Assembly: GCA_933207985.1 (NCBI GenBank)
Contig: OW240921.1
Span: 98,597,366 to 98,661,365 of the forward strand
DNA length: 64,000 nucleotides
DNA from: Pelobates cultripes
Taxonomy: Eukaryota > Chordata > Amphibia > Anura > Pelobatidae
Reading direction: 5' to 3'
Below, one piece after another: positions 1 through 43,366 of the stretch (its first letter is position 1; the number at the start of each line of letters is the position of its first letter). The position numbers and the translations under genes were made by a program. Under the pieces are notes generated by a model that was given only the letters and a program-made list of their open reading frames with translations, made no database searches and was not told the DNA's origin.

Positions 1-1603
1 AAATGGACGTTTTCACCTACCAATAGGTTTTCTCAAAGAGCTGCATGTTAATAAGTAAGGATGTTTCTTCAATAAGCATAGATGACTTGCTTGTCAATGG
101 ATACACTTGGACCTGCCGTCCTTATTTAAACACAGAAGGAATTACTTCCATTTTTTATGGGATGGGCATTTTACGTGAAGGTGGCATACAAGTTGATTTA
201 TTTATTTTTAAGTCTTGTACTTTGTGTTCCATATTGTTTTAGCTTTATATCAGGCTTAGTGCATAAAGCCATTTCATTCTCTTACTCAGTATAGGGTGTT
301 GTAGGACATATAAACTAAAACCACAAGGTGGCAGCATGATACATAAAATATGTGCATGTGCTCGTGAATGATGCAATATCTTGCCATGATTAACCCCAGG
401 GCAAAGACATGCAATATTTTCATTAATGTTTTCCGTGCTAGCATAGAATAATCCAGAGATTTGCTGTATATGCCGTGTCACAGCTATAATTGCGATAATT
501 AAAGAATTTGGAAATTGTTATGATGCCGCAGACCAGAGACAATAATCCTTGGCACTCCAGATGTTTATGAACTACAATTCACTTGAAATTAAAGGAACAC
601 TGTAAACCACTAAAGCACTCAGTTTAATTGCTTTATGGCTGATCAGAGCATCCACTTTGTCTTTTATAAAAGTGCTAACTTCAAGAGAAATACACACTTT
701 TATAAACATTCTACATTGCACCATCCTGGATGGTTGTCTTCCTCATTCTATGAGAAGTGGGAGCCTCTCATAGAGAACCACTGGATTCAATGCTTCTCAA
801 TAAGAAGCATTTGCTTGGTGCAACACTACAATTGCCATGCATGTGCCACAGGACCCCAATGCTTCTCTAATAAGGATTTCCCAGGAGTGGAGTGGAACTG
901 CAGCAAGGATACCATTTGGCCTCTGGATTAGAGGCAAGTAACATTTTTGTCCTTAGGCCATTTATTTCTAATGCTGAAGTGTTCATTTAAAGGGAAACTA
1001 TAGTCACCAAAACAACTTAATGAAGCAGTTTTGGTGCATATATCATGCCCCTGCACTCTCACTGTTCAATTCTCTGCCAGCGTTAAATCACTTTTGTTTC
1101 TGTTTATGCAGCCCTAGTGACACTTCTCCTGGCTGTGACAGACACAGCCTGCATTTAAAAAAAATCTTTCATTTTCAATCACACGTTAACTTATTTAAGG
1201 AAATTTAATCTCCTGCTCTATAAATATCACAGACATGAGAATCCTGCAAGTTCTAGCAAGCTAAAATAGAACATGAAATAATATATTATAAAGGAAACAG
1301 AACATGCAATAAAAGAAGTGTAAATATTAGATCTCACTTTACAGGAAGTGTTTAGGAAGGATGTGCAAGTCATGTGGCTGGAGCTGTATAAACAAAGTGA
1401 TTTAACTAATAAATGGCAGAGAATTGAGCTGTGACACTGAATACACCAAAACTGCTTCATTAAGCTTAAGTTTGTAGTTTATAGTAGCCCTTTAAAATTG
1501 GTTGAGCTTCATATGAAATGTAGTTCTGAAACACAGAGTGCCAGGGTAACTTTACTATCACAGACCATCTTGTTGCAATATGTACATTCCTTTTGTTACT
1601 TAC
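1..1603 (-). other. pank4: pank4 intron 10 (partial)
   Basis: Non-coding on both strands as far as I can see. It is AT-rich with one TTAA-flanked MITE at 987-1495. No splice acceptor or PANK4-like peptide was found. Confidence 0.7.
987..1495. mobile_element. TTAA-flanked MITE
   Basis: TTAA at both ends with terminal inverted repeats. The left end reads AGGGAAACTATAG and the right end in reverse AGGGCTACTATAA, then both continue to AATGAAGCAGTTTTGGTG. A TTAA target with AGGG termini is typical of piggyBac-type non-autonomous elements. A related fragment lies at about 25640-25800. Confidence 0.8.
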
Positions 1604-33971
<32,368 letters not shown>

Positions 33972-34509
33972 GTTGGATATCCCTCCGCGCTCTGCGCATA
34001 CATTTCAATGCTCTCTGCATGTTTTATGATAATGAGCTGTGCTTGGGGCTCAGCCACAGGGGCCCTGGCTCACTCTGCAAAGTCCTAACACATTAAAAGA
34101 CATTGCCCAGCCATTATTAATGTCATCTTCATTAAAATTCACATAATACTATGAGTTATAAATTATATTTTACCATTATAGGCTATTGAGGTACAGTGCA
34201 CACTTACCAAGTGGCCCTATTTAGGAGGGACAGTCCCTATTTTGGACCCAAGTCTCTCTTTTCTATGAGGAGAGAGAGAGAGTGTGTATTCCACAGCAAT
34301 AATACTCATAGCAATGTGTCTTTAAACTACAATAAACTTCTTTAGAAATCAGCCGTGTAAATAAGAAGCATTGCTCTTATTATAAAATTAGACTTTAGTT
34401 AAATAAATATATATGTATCAGTAGGTTGCCTAAAATTATAGGGTTTTTACAAATAGTTTTTTTTTAATTTTAAAATGCACTATTTGCAATGCTAATTAGG
34501 TCCCCCATC
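33972..34509. other. pank4 upstream flank
   Basis: Probable 5' untranslated and promoter sequence to about 34080, then AT-rich sequence with a GA run near 34269-34283. No gene is seen divergent to pank4. Confidence 0.5.
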
Positions 34510-35822
34510 TTAAAGGGACACTGTAGGCATGTAACATGGCACTTAAAGGGACTCTCCAGTGCCAGGAAAGCAATCCCTTTTCCTGGCATTGCAGGTCCCC
34601 TCTTCCTCCCGCCCCCAGTCTCTGCCACCGCTCCTCCCCTTCATTACGTCAGCTGGAGGGGGAGACTGATCCCGCCCGCCGGCTGGGGAGACCTAAAGCG
34701 CAAGCCACGCATGCGCATTAGACCTCTCCATAGGAAAGCATTTTGGGATTTTAGCAACGCTGGAGGTCCTCACACAGCGTGAGGACGTCGAGCGACACTA
34801 TGGACCAGGAAGTGCCCTCTAGTGGCTGTCTAGTAGACTTAACCCTGCAAGGTAATTATTGCAGTGTAGGTAAACTGCAATAATTACAGTTGCAGGGTTA
34901 AGGGTAGTGGGAGTTGGCACCCAGACCACTTCAATGGGCAGAAGTGGTCTGGGTGCCTGGAGTATCTCTTTAACCTTACAGTGGTAATTAGTACAGTTTC
35001 TGAGAAACTGCAATAATTACTTTGCAGGGTTAAAGGGATTCTCTAGTGCCAGGAAAACAAATCCGTTCTCCTGGCACTGTAGAATCCTGTGGTGCCTCCC
35101 TCCCGCCCCCCCATCCCACGTCGCTGAAGGGGTTAAAACTACTTTAGTCACTAACCTGAATCCAGCGCCAATGTCCCTCAGCGCTGGTCAGGCTCCGCCC
35201 ACGCTCGACAGGGGAGACCTAATGCACATGCGAGGCAATGGCCGCTCTCGCATTAGGATCTCCCCATAGGAATGCATTATTCAATGTTTTACTATGGGGA
35301 TTCCGGTGACGCTGGAGGTCCTCATGCATAGCGTGAGGACGTCCAGCGTCGTTTAAACAACCAAAAGTCATCTAAACATCCGGAAGTCCCTCTAGTGGCA
35401 GTCTTGTAGACAGCCACTAAGGGAGGACTTAACCCTGCAAGGTAATTATGGCAGTTTCTCAGGAAACTGCCATAATTACCACTATAGGGTTAAGTGACAT
35501 GGGACATTGCACCCAGACCACAATGAGCTGAAGTGGTCTGGGTGCCTACAGTGTCCCTTTAAGTCTTCCTGTAGTGGTTGTCTACCATGCATGAGGACTT
35601 ACGGCACCACCCATAGGAAAGCATTAAGTAATGCTTTCCTATGGGGAAATCCTAATGATAGCGCAATCCTAACGAGCATGGGCGGATGTTTCTTGGCGCT
35701 GCATTCAGGTGAGTGACTGAAGGGGTATTAACCCCTTCAGCGGCGTAAGATGGGGGGCACTGTAGGATTCTATATTGTCAGGAAAACGGGTTTGTTTTCC
35801 TGGCACTAGAGAATCCCTTTAA
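34510..35822. mobile_element. Nest of interleaved TTAA MITEs
   Basis: TTAA-AGGG termini occur at 34510, 34543-34973 (a complete element, AGGGACTCTCCAG versus AGAGATACTCCAG), 35030, 35559-35562 and 35819-35822. The ends at 35030 and 35822 share a long inverted terminus beginning AGGGATTCTCTAGTGCC, so they probably bound one outer element. The end at 35562 (AGGGACACTGTAGGCAC reversed) matches the lone left end at 34510. Each segment carries the CATAGGAAAGCATT type hairpin. Confidence 0.75.
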
Positions 35823-36780
35823 AATGCAGGAAATTGTTACATTTACCTGTACTACAACTTCAGGCGAAGCTCCTAGCGCTTTTTTCCATGTCTTGTCCCA
35901 CATCAGATTCACTTGAACAGTCCAATCAGATCCAATACTCAAAGAGAAGTATTTAATGAAACCTTTTTTTACCAGCTCTCAGCTCATGTGCGTGTTTGGA
36001 ATCGGTGATTAGTTACACTTTTATTTTTTAAAGAGCTCACAAAACAGAGGGAGAAAGGAGGGGCGGGGGACTGTCTACTGGAGGGATGGAAGATCAGCTG
36101 CTCCTTGCAGGGGTGCTATCTGGTAGAAGATTGAAGCTGGCTACATCTGTCACCAGGTCCCACACGTATTTGTTGCACAGAATTGACATTAGGTCGCCTA
36201 AAACAATCACTTGTAGTTGGGATGCAACTTGGCCCCAGACACAAAAGTGCAAATATCTCTGTACAGAAACTCCTACCACGATGAACACTTCTAAAAGCAG
36301 AGATGGTCATGGTGGTTGGATTAACCCTTTAAAGTTTACTTCTATGTCCATTTGAAATGTTGTGTGGTATGACAGTGTGGCACTTATTTATTTATTTATT
36401 TTTTAAAACAAGGTGACGTCAAGAGCCACACAGATATCTGTAAGAGGCTACAGGTGAATTAATTAAGCCAGCAATTTCCCAGGGAATTATATATTTTAGA
36501 CCAAAATTGGAAAAAATTATGTCTCAGCTATCGTTGAAGCTCGCTTTTTTGACCTAAAATTAAAATTTCTCTGGTCAATTCATGATAGTTTCAGCTTTAT
36601 GCCGCTCAACCCATAGACTTCGAAGATAGGGTGAATTTGGGTTTCTGTGCACTGTGCAAACTGAACTCCTGAACTTCAGCCTATACAAGAGCGTTTCAGG
36701 TGTGCATGAGCTGCCCTGGTTGGAGCTGGTCCATGTTACTGGCAATCAATCTTGCATTCATGTGAGGCTGACCAGCCCCT
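35823..36780. other. Intergenic, mostly unrecognised
   Basis: 36160-36335 is a truncated copy of the MITE at 58882-59371 (shared GCACAGAATTGACATTAGGT, ACTTCTAAAAGCAGA, GGTGGTTGGATTAACCC). The remainder shows nothing. Confidence 0.55.
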
Positions 36781-36814
36781 ATCTGGGTTGGATCAAGTCT
36801 TTTTTAGGGTAAAT

Positions 36815-37040
36815 TGCGACATTTGTGCTGTGTGATATTTAGAGGCTGGGCAAGTGGTAGTGGGGCAATGAATACTCACACATAATTTAGTTAACATTTG
36901 GAGAATGTGTGCTGTGTGATATTTGGCGCCTGGGCATGTGGTAGTGGGGCAGTGAGTACTCACACATAATTTAGTTAACATTTGGAGAATGTGTGCTGTG
37001 TGGTATTTGGAGGCTGGGCATGTGGTAGTCAATACTCACA
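36815..37040. repeat. 84-bp tandem repeat, about 2.7 copies
   Basis: GTGCTGTGTGATATTT begins at 36825 and 36909, and GTGCTGTGTGGTATTT at 36993, exactly 84 bases apart. The unit includes GGCATGTGGTAGTGGGGCA and ACTCACACATAATTTAG. Because 84 is a multiple of three, one minus frame stays open as a 28-residue repeat; I do not take it as a gene. Confidence 0.9.
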
Positions 37041-37235
37041 TCATGCAGCATGTAATTAAAATGCAATGTCACAGACCTTTGAGAGCACAAACGAGGGACT
37101 TGATTTGGAGCCCTGGTGAATAATGGAAGACATGGATCAATTTAACACTATAGTTTAATGCCTGCTCCCTTTCTACCTCTTAGTGGCATTGTATAATAAT
37201 GAGGAGCAAGGAGATGGTGGTGATGTCTGTAAGGA

Positions 37236-37352
37236 CAGGGGTAGGCAATCTTCATCACCTGTCCTCTGATGCTTTGGCAGCATTATGGCATTAAGAGGAT
37301 TATGGGAAATGTAGTTCAAAACATGTGGAGTGCTGAATATTGCCTACCCCTG
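37236..37352. mobile_element. hAT-type MITE (CAGGGGTAGGCAAT termini)
   Basis: Inverted ends CAGGGGTAGGCAATCTTC and, reversed, CAGGGGTAGGCAATATTC. 117 bases, with GGGAAATGTAGT inside. An 8-bp duplication is not evident, so it may be old. Confidence 0.65.
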
Positions 37353-37524
37353 ACTTAGAGTATAGAAACAAATTGAATAGTAAAAGATCTTCTTGGTGTA
37401 TTCCTAGGGTGCATTCTAATGTCCAGTGTCCTGATACTTCCTAAAAACAAACAAGATACAGTGCAGAGGGCTTGATTTCCCCAGCCAGCTCTCATCCCAT
37501 AAAATTGTAGTCCAGTGGGCATAT

Positions 37525-37640
37525 TCGGCACTTCGGTTCAGTTTGGCACTTCTGAAATTTGAGACTTCGGCAATTTGGGATTTTGGCAATTCGGCCCTTC
37601 TGTTCGGTTCTGCACTTCCGAAATTCAGCACTTCGGTAAT
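37525..37640. repeat. Irregular TTCGGCACTTCGG minisatellite
   Basis: Repeated variants of GGCACTTCGG, CGGCAATTTGGG and GGCAATTCGGC with a spacing of about 16 bases. Confidence 0.7.
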
Positions 37641-37680
37641 TCCCTAACCCTACCCCTGAAAAGAGACTTGCGTCCATCAA

Positions 37681-39010
37681 GTTCAGCCTTTCTCACATTT
37701 GTTCTTTGATGTTGATCCAAAAGAAGGCAAAAAAAAAAAAGTCCGGTTTGTGAATAGATTTCCACACAATGGTTTGTATTGGCCCCGAATATATTTGTAT
37801 AATGTTATCACATCCTCTCTGAAGCAACCTTTTTCTAAACTAAATAGGTTTACATTTGTTAACCTTTCTTCATAGCTGATATGTTCCATTCCTTTTATTA
37901 ATTTTGTAGCCCGCCTCTGCAGAGGTGGGCAAAATTGCACAGCATATTCAATATGTGGTCTTACCAGTGATTTATAAAGAGGCAAAATTATATTCTCATC
38001 CTGAGAATTAATGCCCTTTTTCATGCATGACAATACCTTACTGGCCTTGGCCACTGCTGATTGACATTGCACGTAGTTGGATAGTTTGTTGTCTATAACA
38101 ATTCCCAAGTCCTTTTCGTGTGTTGTTATCCCTAATTCGCTTCCATTAAAGGACCACTATAGGCCCCCAGACCTGGGTGCCAGGTCCAGCTAGGATTAAC
38201 CCTTTCTTCTATTAACATAGCAGTTTCAGAGAAACTGCTATGTTTATAAAAGGGTTAATCCAGCCTCTAGTGGCTGTCTCATTGACAGCCGCTAGAGGCG
38301 CTTCTGCGCTTCTCACTGTGATTTTCACAGTGAGAAGACGCCAGCGTCCATAGGAAAGCATTGAAAATGCTTTCCTATGGACTGGCTGAATGCGCGCGCG
38401 GCTCCTGCCATGCATGCGCATTCAGCTGATGACGGCGATATGGAGGAGACGAGGAGGAGGAGAGTTCCCGGGCCGGCGCTGGAAAAAGAGGTAAATCTAA
38501 CCACTTACACCCCCTAGAGCCCGGCGGGAGGGGGGCCCTGAGGGTGGGGGCACCCTCAGGGCACTATAGTGCCAGAAAAACGAGTATGTTTTCCTGGCAC
38601 TATAGTGGTCCTTTAAGGCTATACGTTGCTTGTGCATTCTTTAAGCCGAATTGCATAACTTTGCATTTTTCAACATTATATTCCATCTCCCATTTGAGTT
38701 CAGAGTCCCCCAGTCTATCTAAATCCCTCTGCAGCAAAGTAATACCCTGCTTACATTGTATTATTTTACAGAGTTTTGTGTCATCTGCAAACACTGAAAC
38801 ATGACTTTCAATGCTTTTTTCAAGATCATTTATAAACATGTTAAATAGAAGGGGTCCCAGAACAGAACCCTGAGGAACACCACTTGCCACCTCTGTCCAG
38901 CTTAAAAATGTACCATTTCTGACAACTCTTTGTACTCTATTTTTAAGCCAGTTGTTAAGCTTGTTTTTATTTTCTTTCACTTTCCTATAAATGAGGCCAG
39001 TTTCATCTCA
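37681..39010 (-). mobile_element. LINE reverse-transcriptase fragment (CR1/L2-like), split by a MITE
   Basis: Two minus-strand open pieces (38980-38617 and 38145-37683) together give the middle-to-C-terminal part of a non-LTR reverse transcriptase. Visible are SGVPQGSVLGPLLFNMFIND, the catalytic FADDTKL, EKDLGIVIDNKLS, YKSLVRPHIEYAVQF and DVITLYKYIRGQY. The enzyme copies LINE RNA into DNA at the insertion site. The 5' part (endonuclease and earlier) and the true 3' end are missing. A TTAA MITE (38146-38616) interrupts it. Removing the MITE and one TTAA restores the frame, with no other stop seen, so the fragment is fairly young. Confidence 0.88.
38146..38616. mobile_element. TTAA MITE (AGGACCACTATAG family) inserted in a LINE
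   Basis: Left TTAAAGGACCACTATAGGCC, right CACTATAGTGGTCCTTTAA. Interior hairpins are CATAGCAGTTTCAGAGAAAC, CACTGTGATTTTCACAGTG and the CATAGGAAAGCATT pair. The host LINE reading frame fixes the target duplication as exactly TTAA. Confidence 0.93.
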
Positions 39011-39475
39011 TCGTAACCTAGTATCAGTGTTAAATCGCAGTTATATTATGCTAGATCTGAATTCTTGTTGATACCTGTCTTTGTTTACGCAATTTTTGCT
39101 TTTCTTGACCTGTCACGATTGTATCATTGTAATTTATACAAACTCAATGCCTCAATAAAACATAGATTAACAAGAAAAAAGGAGGACTATTTTGACTTTT
39201 ACAGGGACACTCCACTGCCAAAATACAAAAGAAATAAAAATCACTGTTTAGTTAGCATACCCCAAATAAAACTTGCATGCATTTAATTATGGAGTTATAG
39301 CTAAAAACAGCTTACAAAAACTGCAGATCTCTTGTCTGCTGCCTTTGCAAGCCCTCCCCTTCTAACCCCATCCAGACTTTCTGTAGCTGTCCAATCACAG
39401 ACTTCCCAATGAAGCTCAATGAGAAGTTTTTGCAAGCCAGGTGCTTTGGGTCATTGCCGCCTCTTGAGTTCTGTG

Positions 39476-40361
39476 CAGGGCCAGCGCCACCGTTAGGCGA
39501 ACTAGGCATTCGCCTAGGGCGCCGGCCAGCTGGGGGCACCCAGAGGAGCCCTGTCACAGTATGTCAGAGCAGGCACCTTCTTACCTTGATGACAGGTGCC
39601 TGCTCTGCCATCAAATGCCGGTGACCAAAGGAGAAGGCAGGCGGCGAGGGAGGCCCTTCTTGCAGCCTCTCACTCCTCACTTGGGCCGGGATGCCGGGAG
39701 CCGGAATATGATGTCATTCCTGCCTGAGCATACTAAACAGCGAGCGGGAGGAGTGAGGAGCTGCCCCACACTGGACCCCAGGGAGTTGAGTCTTTGTCAG
39801 TGAGTGAGTCTTTGTCAGTGAGTGAGTGTCTACCTGTGTGTGTCTGTCAGTGAGTTTCTGTGTGTGTGTCTGTCAGTGAGTGAGTGTATGTCTGTCAGTG
39901 AGTGTGTGTGTGTGTGTGTATGTCTGTCAGTGAGCGTGCGTGTCTGTCAGTGAGTGAATGTCTGTCAGTGTGTGTCTGAGTGTATGTCTTCAGTGAGTGA
40001 ATGTCTGCCTGTGAGTGTGTGTGTGTGTGTCTGTCAGTGAGTGTCTGTGAGTGAATGTCTGTCAGTGAGTTTCTGTGTGTGTGTGTGTGTGTGTGTCAGT
40101 GAGTGAATGTCTATCAGTGAGTTTCTGTGTGCGTGTGTCAGTGAGTGAGTGCAAGTTTGCCAGTGAGTGAGTGTGTGTGTGTGTGTGTGTGTGTATGTCT
40201 GTCACTGAGTGTATGTCTGTCACTGAGTTTCTGTGTGTGTATGTCTGTCAGTGAGTGAGTGTATGTGTGTCAGCATGTGTGTCTGTCAGTGAGTGTGTGA
40301 CATAAAGGGGCGGCAAAATGGATCTTTGCCTATGGCGGCAGAAATCCTTGCACCGGCCCTG
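39476..40361. mobile_element. Non-autonomous hAT element, 886 bp, 8-bp target duplication
   Basis: GTTCTGTG occurs at 39468-39475 and 40362-40369. Ends are CAGGGCCAGCGCCACC and, reversed, CAGGGCCGGTGCAAGG, typical hAT termini. The interior has TTCGCCTAGGGCGCC near the left end and a long TG-rich minisatellite (39783-40300). No transposase. Confidence 0.9.
39783..40300. repeat. TGTCTGTCAGTGAGTG minisatellite
   Basis: Irregular copies of TGTCTGTCAGTGAGTG with GTGTGT expansions, inside the hAT element. Confidence 0.92.
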
Positions 40362-40563
40362 GTTCTGTGCAAATAAGTGAATCAACCAGGAAGTAACAGG
40401 ACGATTGTCTGCTAGAAAAGTCAGAGGGTGTAACCAAGTTAATTGATAAAGTGCCAATTTCTATTGAAATCTGCACTATTTCCAAAATGAAAAATTAGGC
40501 TCTTCACTCATAAGCTTTTCAGCACGCTAAGGTGCTTTATGAATCTGGAGTGTCCTTGTAAGG

Positions 40564-42311
40564 GTTAATCCAAGCATTTGCTTGGTGTCAGGGTAGCCAA
40601 CCTGAAAGCATAGCTAGCTTGCTTTAAGTTTGAAGTGGTTATGGTGCTTGGAGTAACCCTTTAATGTCTGTGCGCTTATTGTATATGTGAAATACATTTT
40701 TATTTGCATATGTGTTTGCAAGAGAAAAAAACATTTGTCTTTGTAAATTGTATGAGATTGCTATAGTATGTAGTTGTGCATACAGTATGTAAACATAGTT
40801 ATACATTTAATTATTTTTCAAATGCAAGTAAGTAGGTACATGTTTTGTGTAGTGTGTTTTGTAATATTAATCCATGATTTTAAAAAAAGAAGGATCTAAT
40901 TTGGGAAACTGGCCATCCCATAGATGTCCTTTTCACATGCCCAGATAATTAAACACACAAGTCTTAAAATGTTCTTAAGAAATATTTTATTGTAACTTTG
41001 TGCCATATTTCTTTAGTCTGATTTTTAAAATCAGTAGACATTACAGTACTAGTGCATTTAACACATACATAATAATAATAATAATCCTATGAGGATATAG
41101 TACACAGTAGGTCTGCATTTGCATTTACCACTTTGAAAAACAACAATGTTTTCTACAATGCCTTTTTTAAAACAAAAAGGAGTGGGCTGACAGCAAGGCA
41201 CCCTGACACTCTGGCATGGAAAGGGTTACCTGTTGCTGTTTAATTACATACATCTTTATAAAAGACACATTTCAAGCTTTGAATCCAAGCAGTAGCTTTG
41301 CCTCCTATCTGAGACTAGAGTTAAAGAGGATTTTCTAAAAAATCTTCTTTTTTTTTGTCCTGTTTATAAACATAGTAAATAAAATACTGTTTTATTAACA
41401 GTTTTGTACTACACAAACACAACAATATCAATTAAGATATTTAAAAAAAACATAAGATAGTGTAAAAACACTATGGAACTTTTTTAAAAAAAATACAGAA
41501 ACTGAGAGAGTTCAGTAACATTATATAAGAGATTTAGATTGACTAGAAGCAATAAAATATATCAAGTCACTGCATTTCTCTTTGTAAACTGCAATAACAA
41601 AATCTATGAAATGTTCACGTAAACACCTTGTCATTCTTAACAAATATATGTGACTACGTGCATCAAAATACTTTACAGTATTTAACCAATCAACTTAAGA
41701 TTCTTTGAGAATACTCCAAAATCTGTATTCTATGGCTGATTTGGCAATAAGCCCCCTGCTACTAATCTCATTACCAGATCTATATTTTTGTCCAACAAAA
41801 TACAATCACAATTTCTATAAATATTATAGATCACACTTTTCTGATTTACCAGAATCTTCCCAAGAAGATTTAATTTAAACAGGGAAACAAGACCTGTAAT
41901 TGAGTCTTCATATACCCTTTTGTTTAAACGTATTTAAAAATACAACATTATAATATATAACAATATTACACTCCCTGTTTGAGTACATAGTTAACAAATA
42001 TCATAGAACGTGTCCACATACGAGCAGACTACCCAAGTTACCAATAATGGTAAACAAATGAAGACACCTGAAAATGGTTACATATAAATAAAATATCTTC
42101 ACAGAAGAATGTCTGTCTGAAGACTATCCCATAGGACAATGTGATGCTCTTCGAAATCAGTCAGTGCTGTTTAAAGAGCTGATAAATCCAAATCTTTTTT
42201 TCTGGATGGCAGCTGGAGAACATAGTTCCTTACTGGTAGAGGACATAAACGACTTAAAACAAGTCACCTTTTCCTCTATGGTTCGAAAGTCCACATGGGT
42301 TACAGAGAACA
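40564..42311 (-). other. Repeat-poor AT-rich stretch, candidate hes5 3' untranslated region
   Basis: 1.75 kb directly 3' of the hes5 stop with no MITE, in contrast to its flanks. Minus-strand AATAAA signals lie at 41391-41396 and 40986-40991. A long 3' untranslated region ending near 40965 is plausible but unproven. Confidence 0.4.
40986..40991 (-). terminator. Candidate polyadenylation signal for hes5
   Basis: AATAAA on the minus strand (CAATAAAATATT) at the outer edge of the repeat-poor stretch. A second AATAAA at 41391-41396 is an alternative nearer the stop. Confidence 0.35.
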
Positions 42312-42556
42312 TTACCAAGGCCTCCAAATCTTGCTGGGTGTGCTTATCATAGCAACTTGTTTTGAATTACTGGGTTTGCCAGCATAAGGAAATAAAGCGG
42401 TGGAGACGTCTTGTGGTGCTTGCAAGTGGTTCAACAACTTCATCTGGGCATCAGAGCTTTCTGGACAATAATACAGGAACTGCATAGCTTCTCGTAAACA
42501 CCATGAGTAGCCTTTCTTGTAATCTTGCTGTAAAGTGTCCACACTTGAAGGCTTAC
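42312..42556 (-). CDS. hes5: hes5 exon 3 (Orange domain, WRPW, stop)
   Basis: End of Ser73 and residues 74-153, then TAA at 42312-42314. Contains [31 protein letters not shown] and the WRPW end. Confidence 0.96.
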
Positions 42557-43223
42557 CTACGGAAATAAAATAAAATTCATTAGCTGAGCACACAGGTTAT
42601 CACGCCATAATACGTCAAGAATTATATATTTAAAATTATTTGGTTCTTGGACTGATTCTCCAATGCTTATGTTAAGTAACATATATCATTTAGACATTTA
42701 TTTAATCAATGGAGAATTTAGAAGAATTGACAGGAGTGCTGCAGGTCAACAGTTTTTTTTAAAAATTGCACTTGTCAATTCTAAAAGTCTTTGGATAAAT
42801 CCCACATCACTGAGGGTTCCAAAACACCAACTATTGAAACATACTAGTAATGGTTACGTTAAAAAAGAATGTTATGGAAACTTACTTTTTTGTTGTTGCA
42901 AGTAGTTCACAGCCATCTCTAGAATATCTGCCTTTTCCAGCTTAACATTAGATTCTTGCTTGTGGAATTCTTTCTCTAGAAGTAGTTTTAGTTGCTCGAT
43001 ACTGCTGTTTATCCGGTCTCTGCGCATTTTTTCCACAATAGGTTTTCTTAGCTACAAGGAGGGAAACAAAAGGATGGGTTATTAGTAAATATTTTTCAGT
43101 GCTTGAATGTCGAAACTCAGAGATCAAATTAAATAAAGGACAGTTCTGGAAAATGTCAGAAATTAAACTTACTTTGTTTTTTGTCTTTGAACGGGTATCC
43201 AGTGCAATGCTGGTAGGTGCCAT
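42312..43223 (-). CDS. hes5: hes5, hairy/enhancer-of-split bHLH repressor 5 (complete, 3 exons)
   Basis: Exons 43173-43223, 42886-43051 and 42312-42556 join in frame into 153 residues. All borders are canonical: donors GTAAGT and GTAAGT, acceptors TTGTAG and CCGTAG. Order of parts: a short MAPTSIALD start; a bHLH at about 17-72 with the proline-bearing basic region [16 protein letters not shown] and [16 protein letters not shown]; an Orange domain at about 84-117 ([17 protein letters not shown]); and a terminal WRPW at 150-153. HES5 is a nuclear Notch effector that represses proneural genes and binds Groucho/TLE through WRPW. Human HES5 is 166 residues; the Orange-to-WRPW spacer is shorter and less Ala-rich here. 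The gene lies 8.3 kb upstream of pank4 on the same strand, as in human. Frogs have several hes5 paralogs and I cannot say which one this is. Confidence 0.96.
42886..43051 (-). CDS. hes5: hes5 exon 2 (bHLH)
   Basis: Residues 18-72 plus one base of Ser73. Holds nearly the whole b[32 protein letters not shown] and [19 protein letters not shown]. Intron 2 is 329 bases. Confidence 0.96.
43173..43223 (-). CDS. hes5: hes5 exon 1
   Basis: 17 codons, [17 protein letters not shown], ending at a GTAAGT donor. The ATG at 43223 is about 82 bases downstream of the TATA box. Intron 1 is only 121 bases. Confidence 0.95.
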
Positions 43224-43304
43224 TATCCACAGAATGTTCTAAGTGTCTGCAAAGGCCCTGTGATTGAGCAAGAGCTGTTCTGAGCTACTGAGCATCTCTC
43301 CTTG

Positions 43305-43312
43305 TATTTATA
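43305..43312 (-). promoter_or_regulatory. hes5: hes5 TATA box
   Basis: TATAAATA on the minus strand. The start of transcription would fall near 43280, giving a 5' leader of about 55 bases. Confidence 0.75.
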
Positions 43313-43358
43313 CCCCTGAGCTCGCATACAAATGCATGAGTCCCAAACTTGTTAGACT

Positions 43359-43366
43359 TTCCCACA
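43359..43366 (-). promoter_or_regulatory. hes5: Proximal Su(H)/RBPJ-type site of hes5
   Basis: TGTGGGAA on the minus strand, 47 bases upstream of the TATA box, matching the consensus YGTGRGAA. Such sites bind the Notch-intracellular-domain/RBPJ complex in Hes/esr promoters. Confidence 0.7.

Larger units (their letters stand above)
39199..40563. mobile_element. TTAA-type MITE interrupted by a hAT element
   Basis: Same family as 28542-29008: AGGGACACTCCACTGCC at the left, AAAATCACTGTTTAG, CCAGACTTTCTGTAGCTGTC and AACCAGGAAGTAACAGGAC, ending GGAGTGTCCTTGTAA. The terminal TTAA motifs have decayed. The hAT at 39476-40361 splits it. Confidence 0.8.

Noticed and set aside
36815..37040. 84-bp repeats as a CRISPR array
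   Set aside because: Units are contiguous without unique spacers and the genome is vertebrate.
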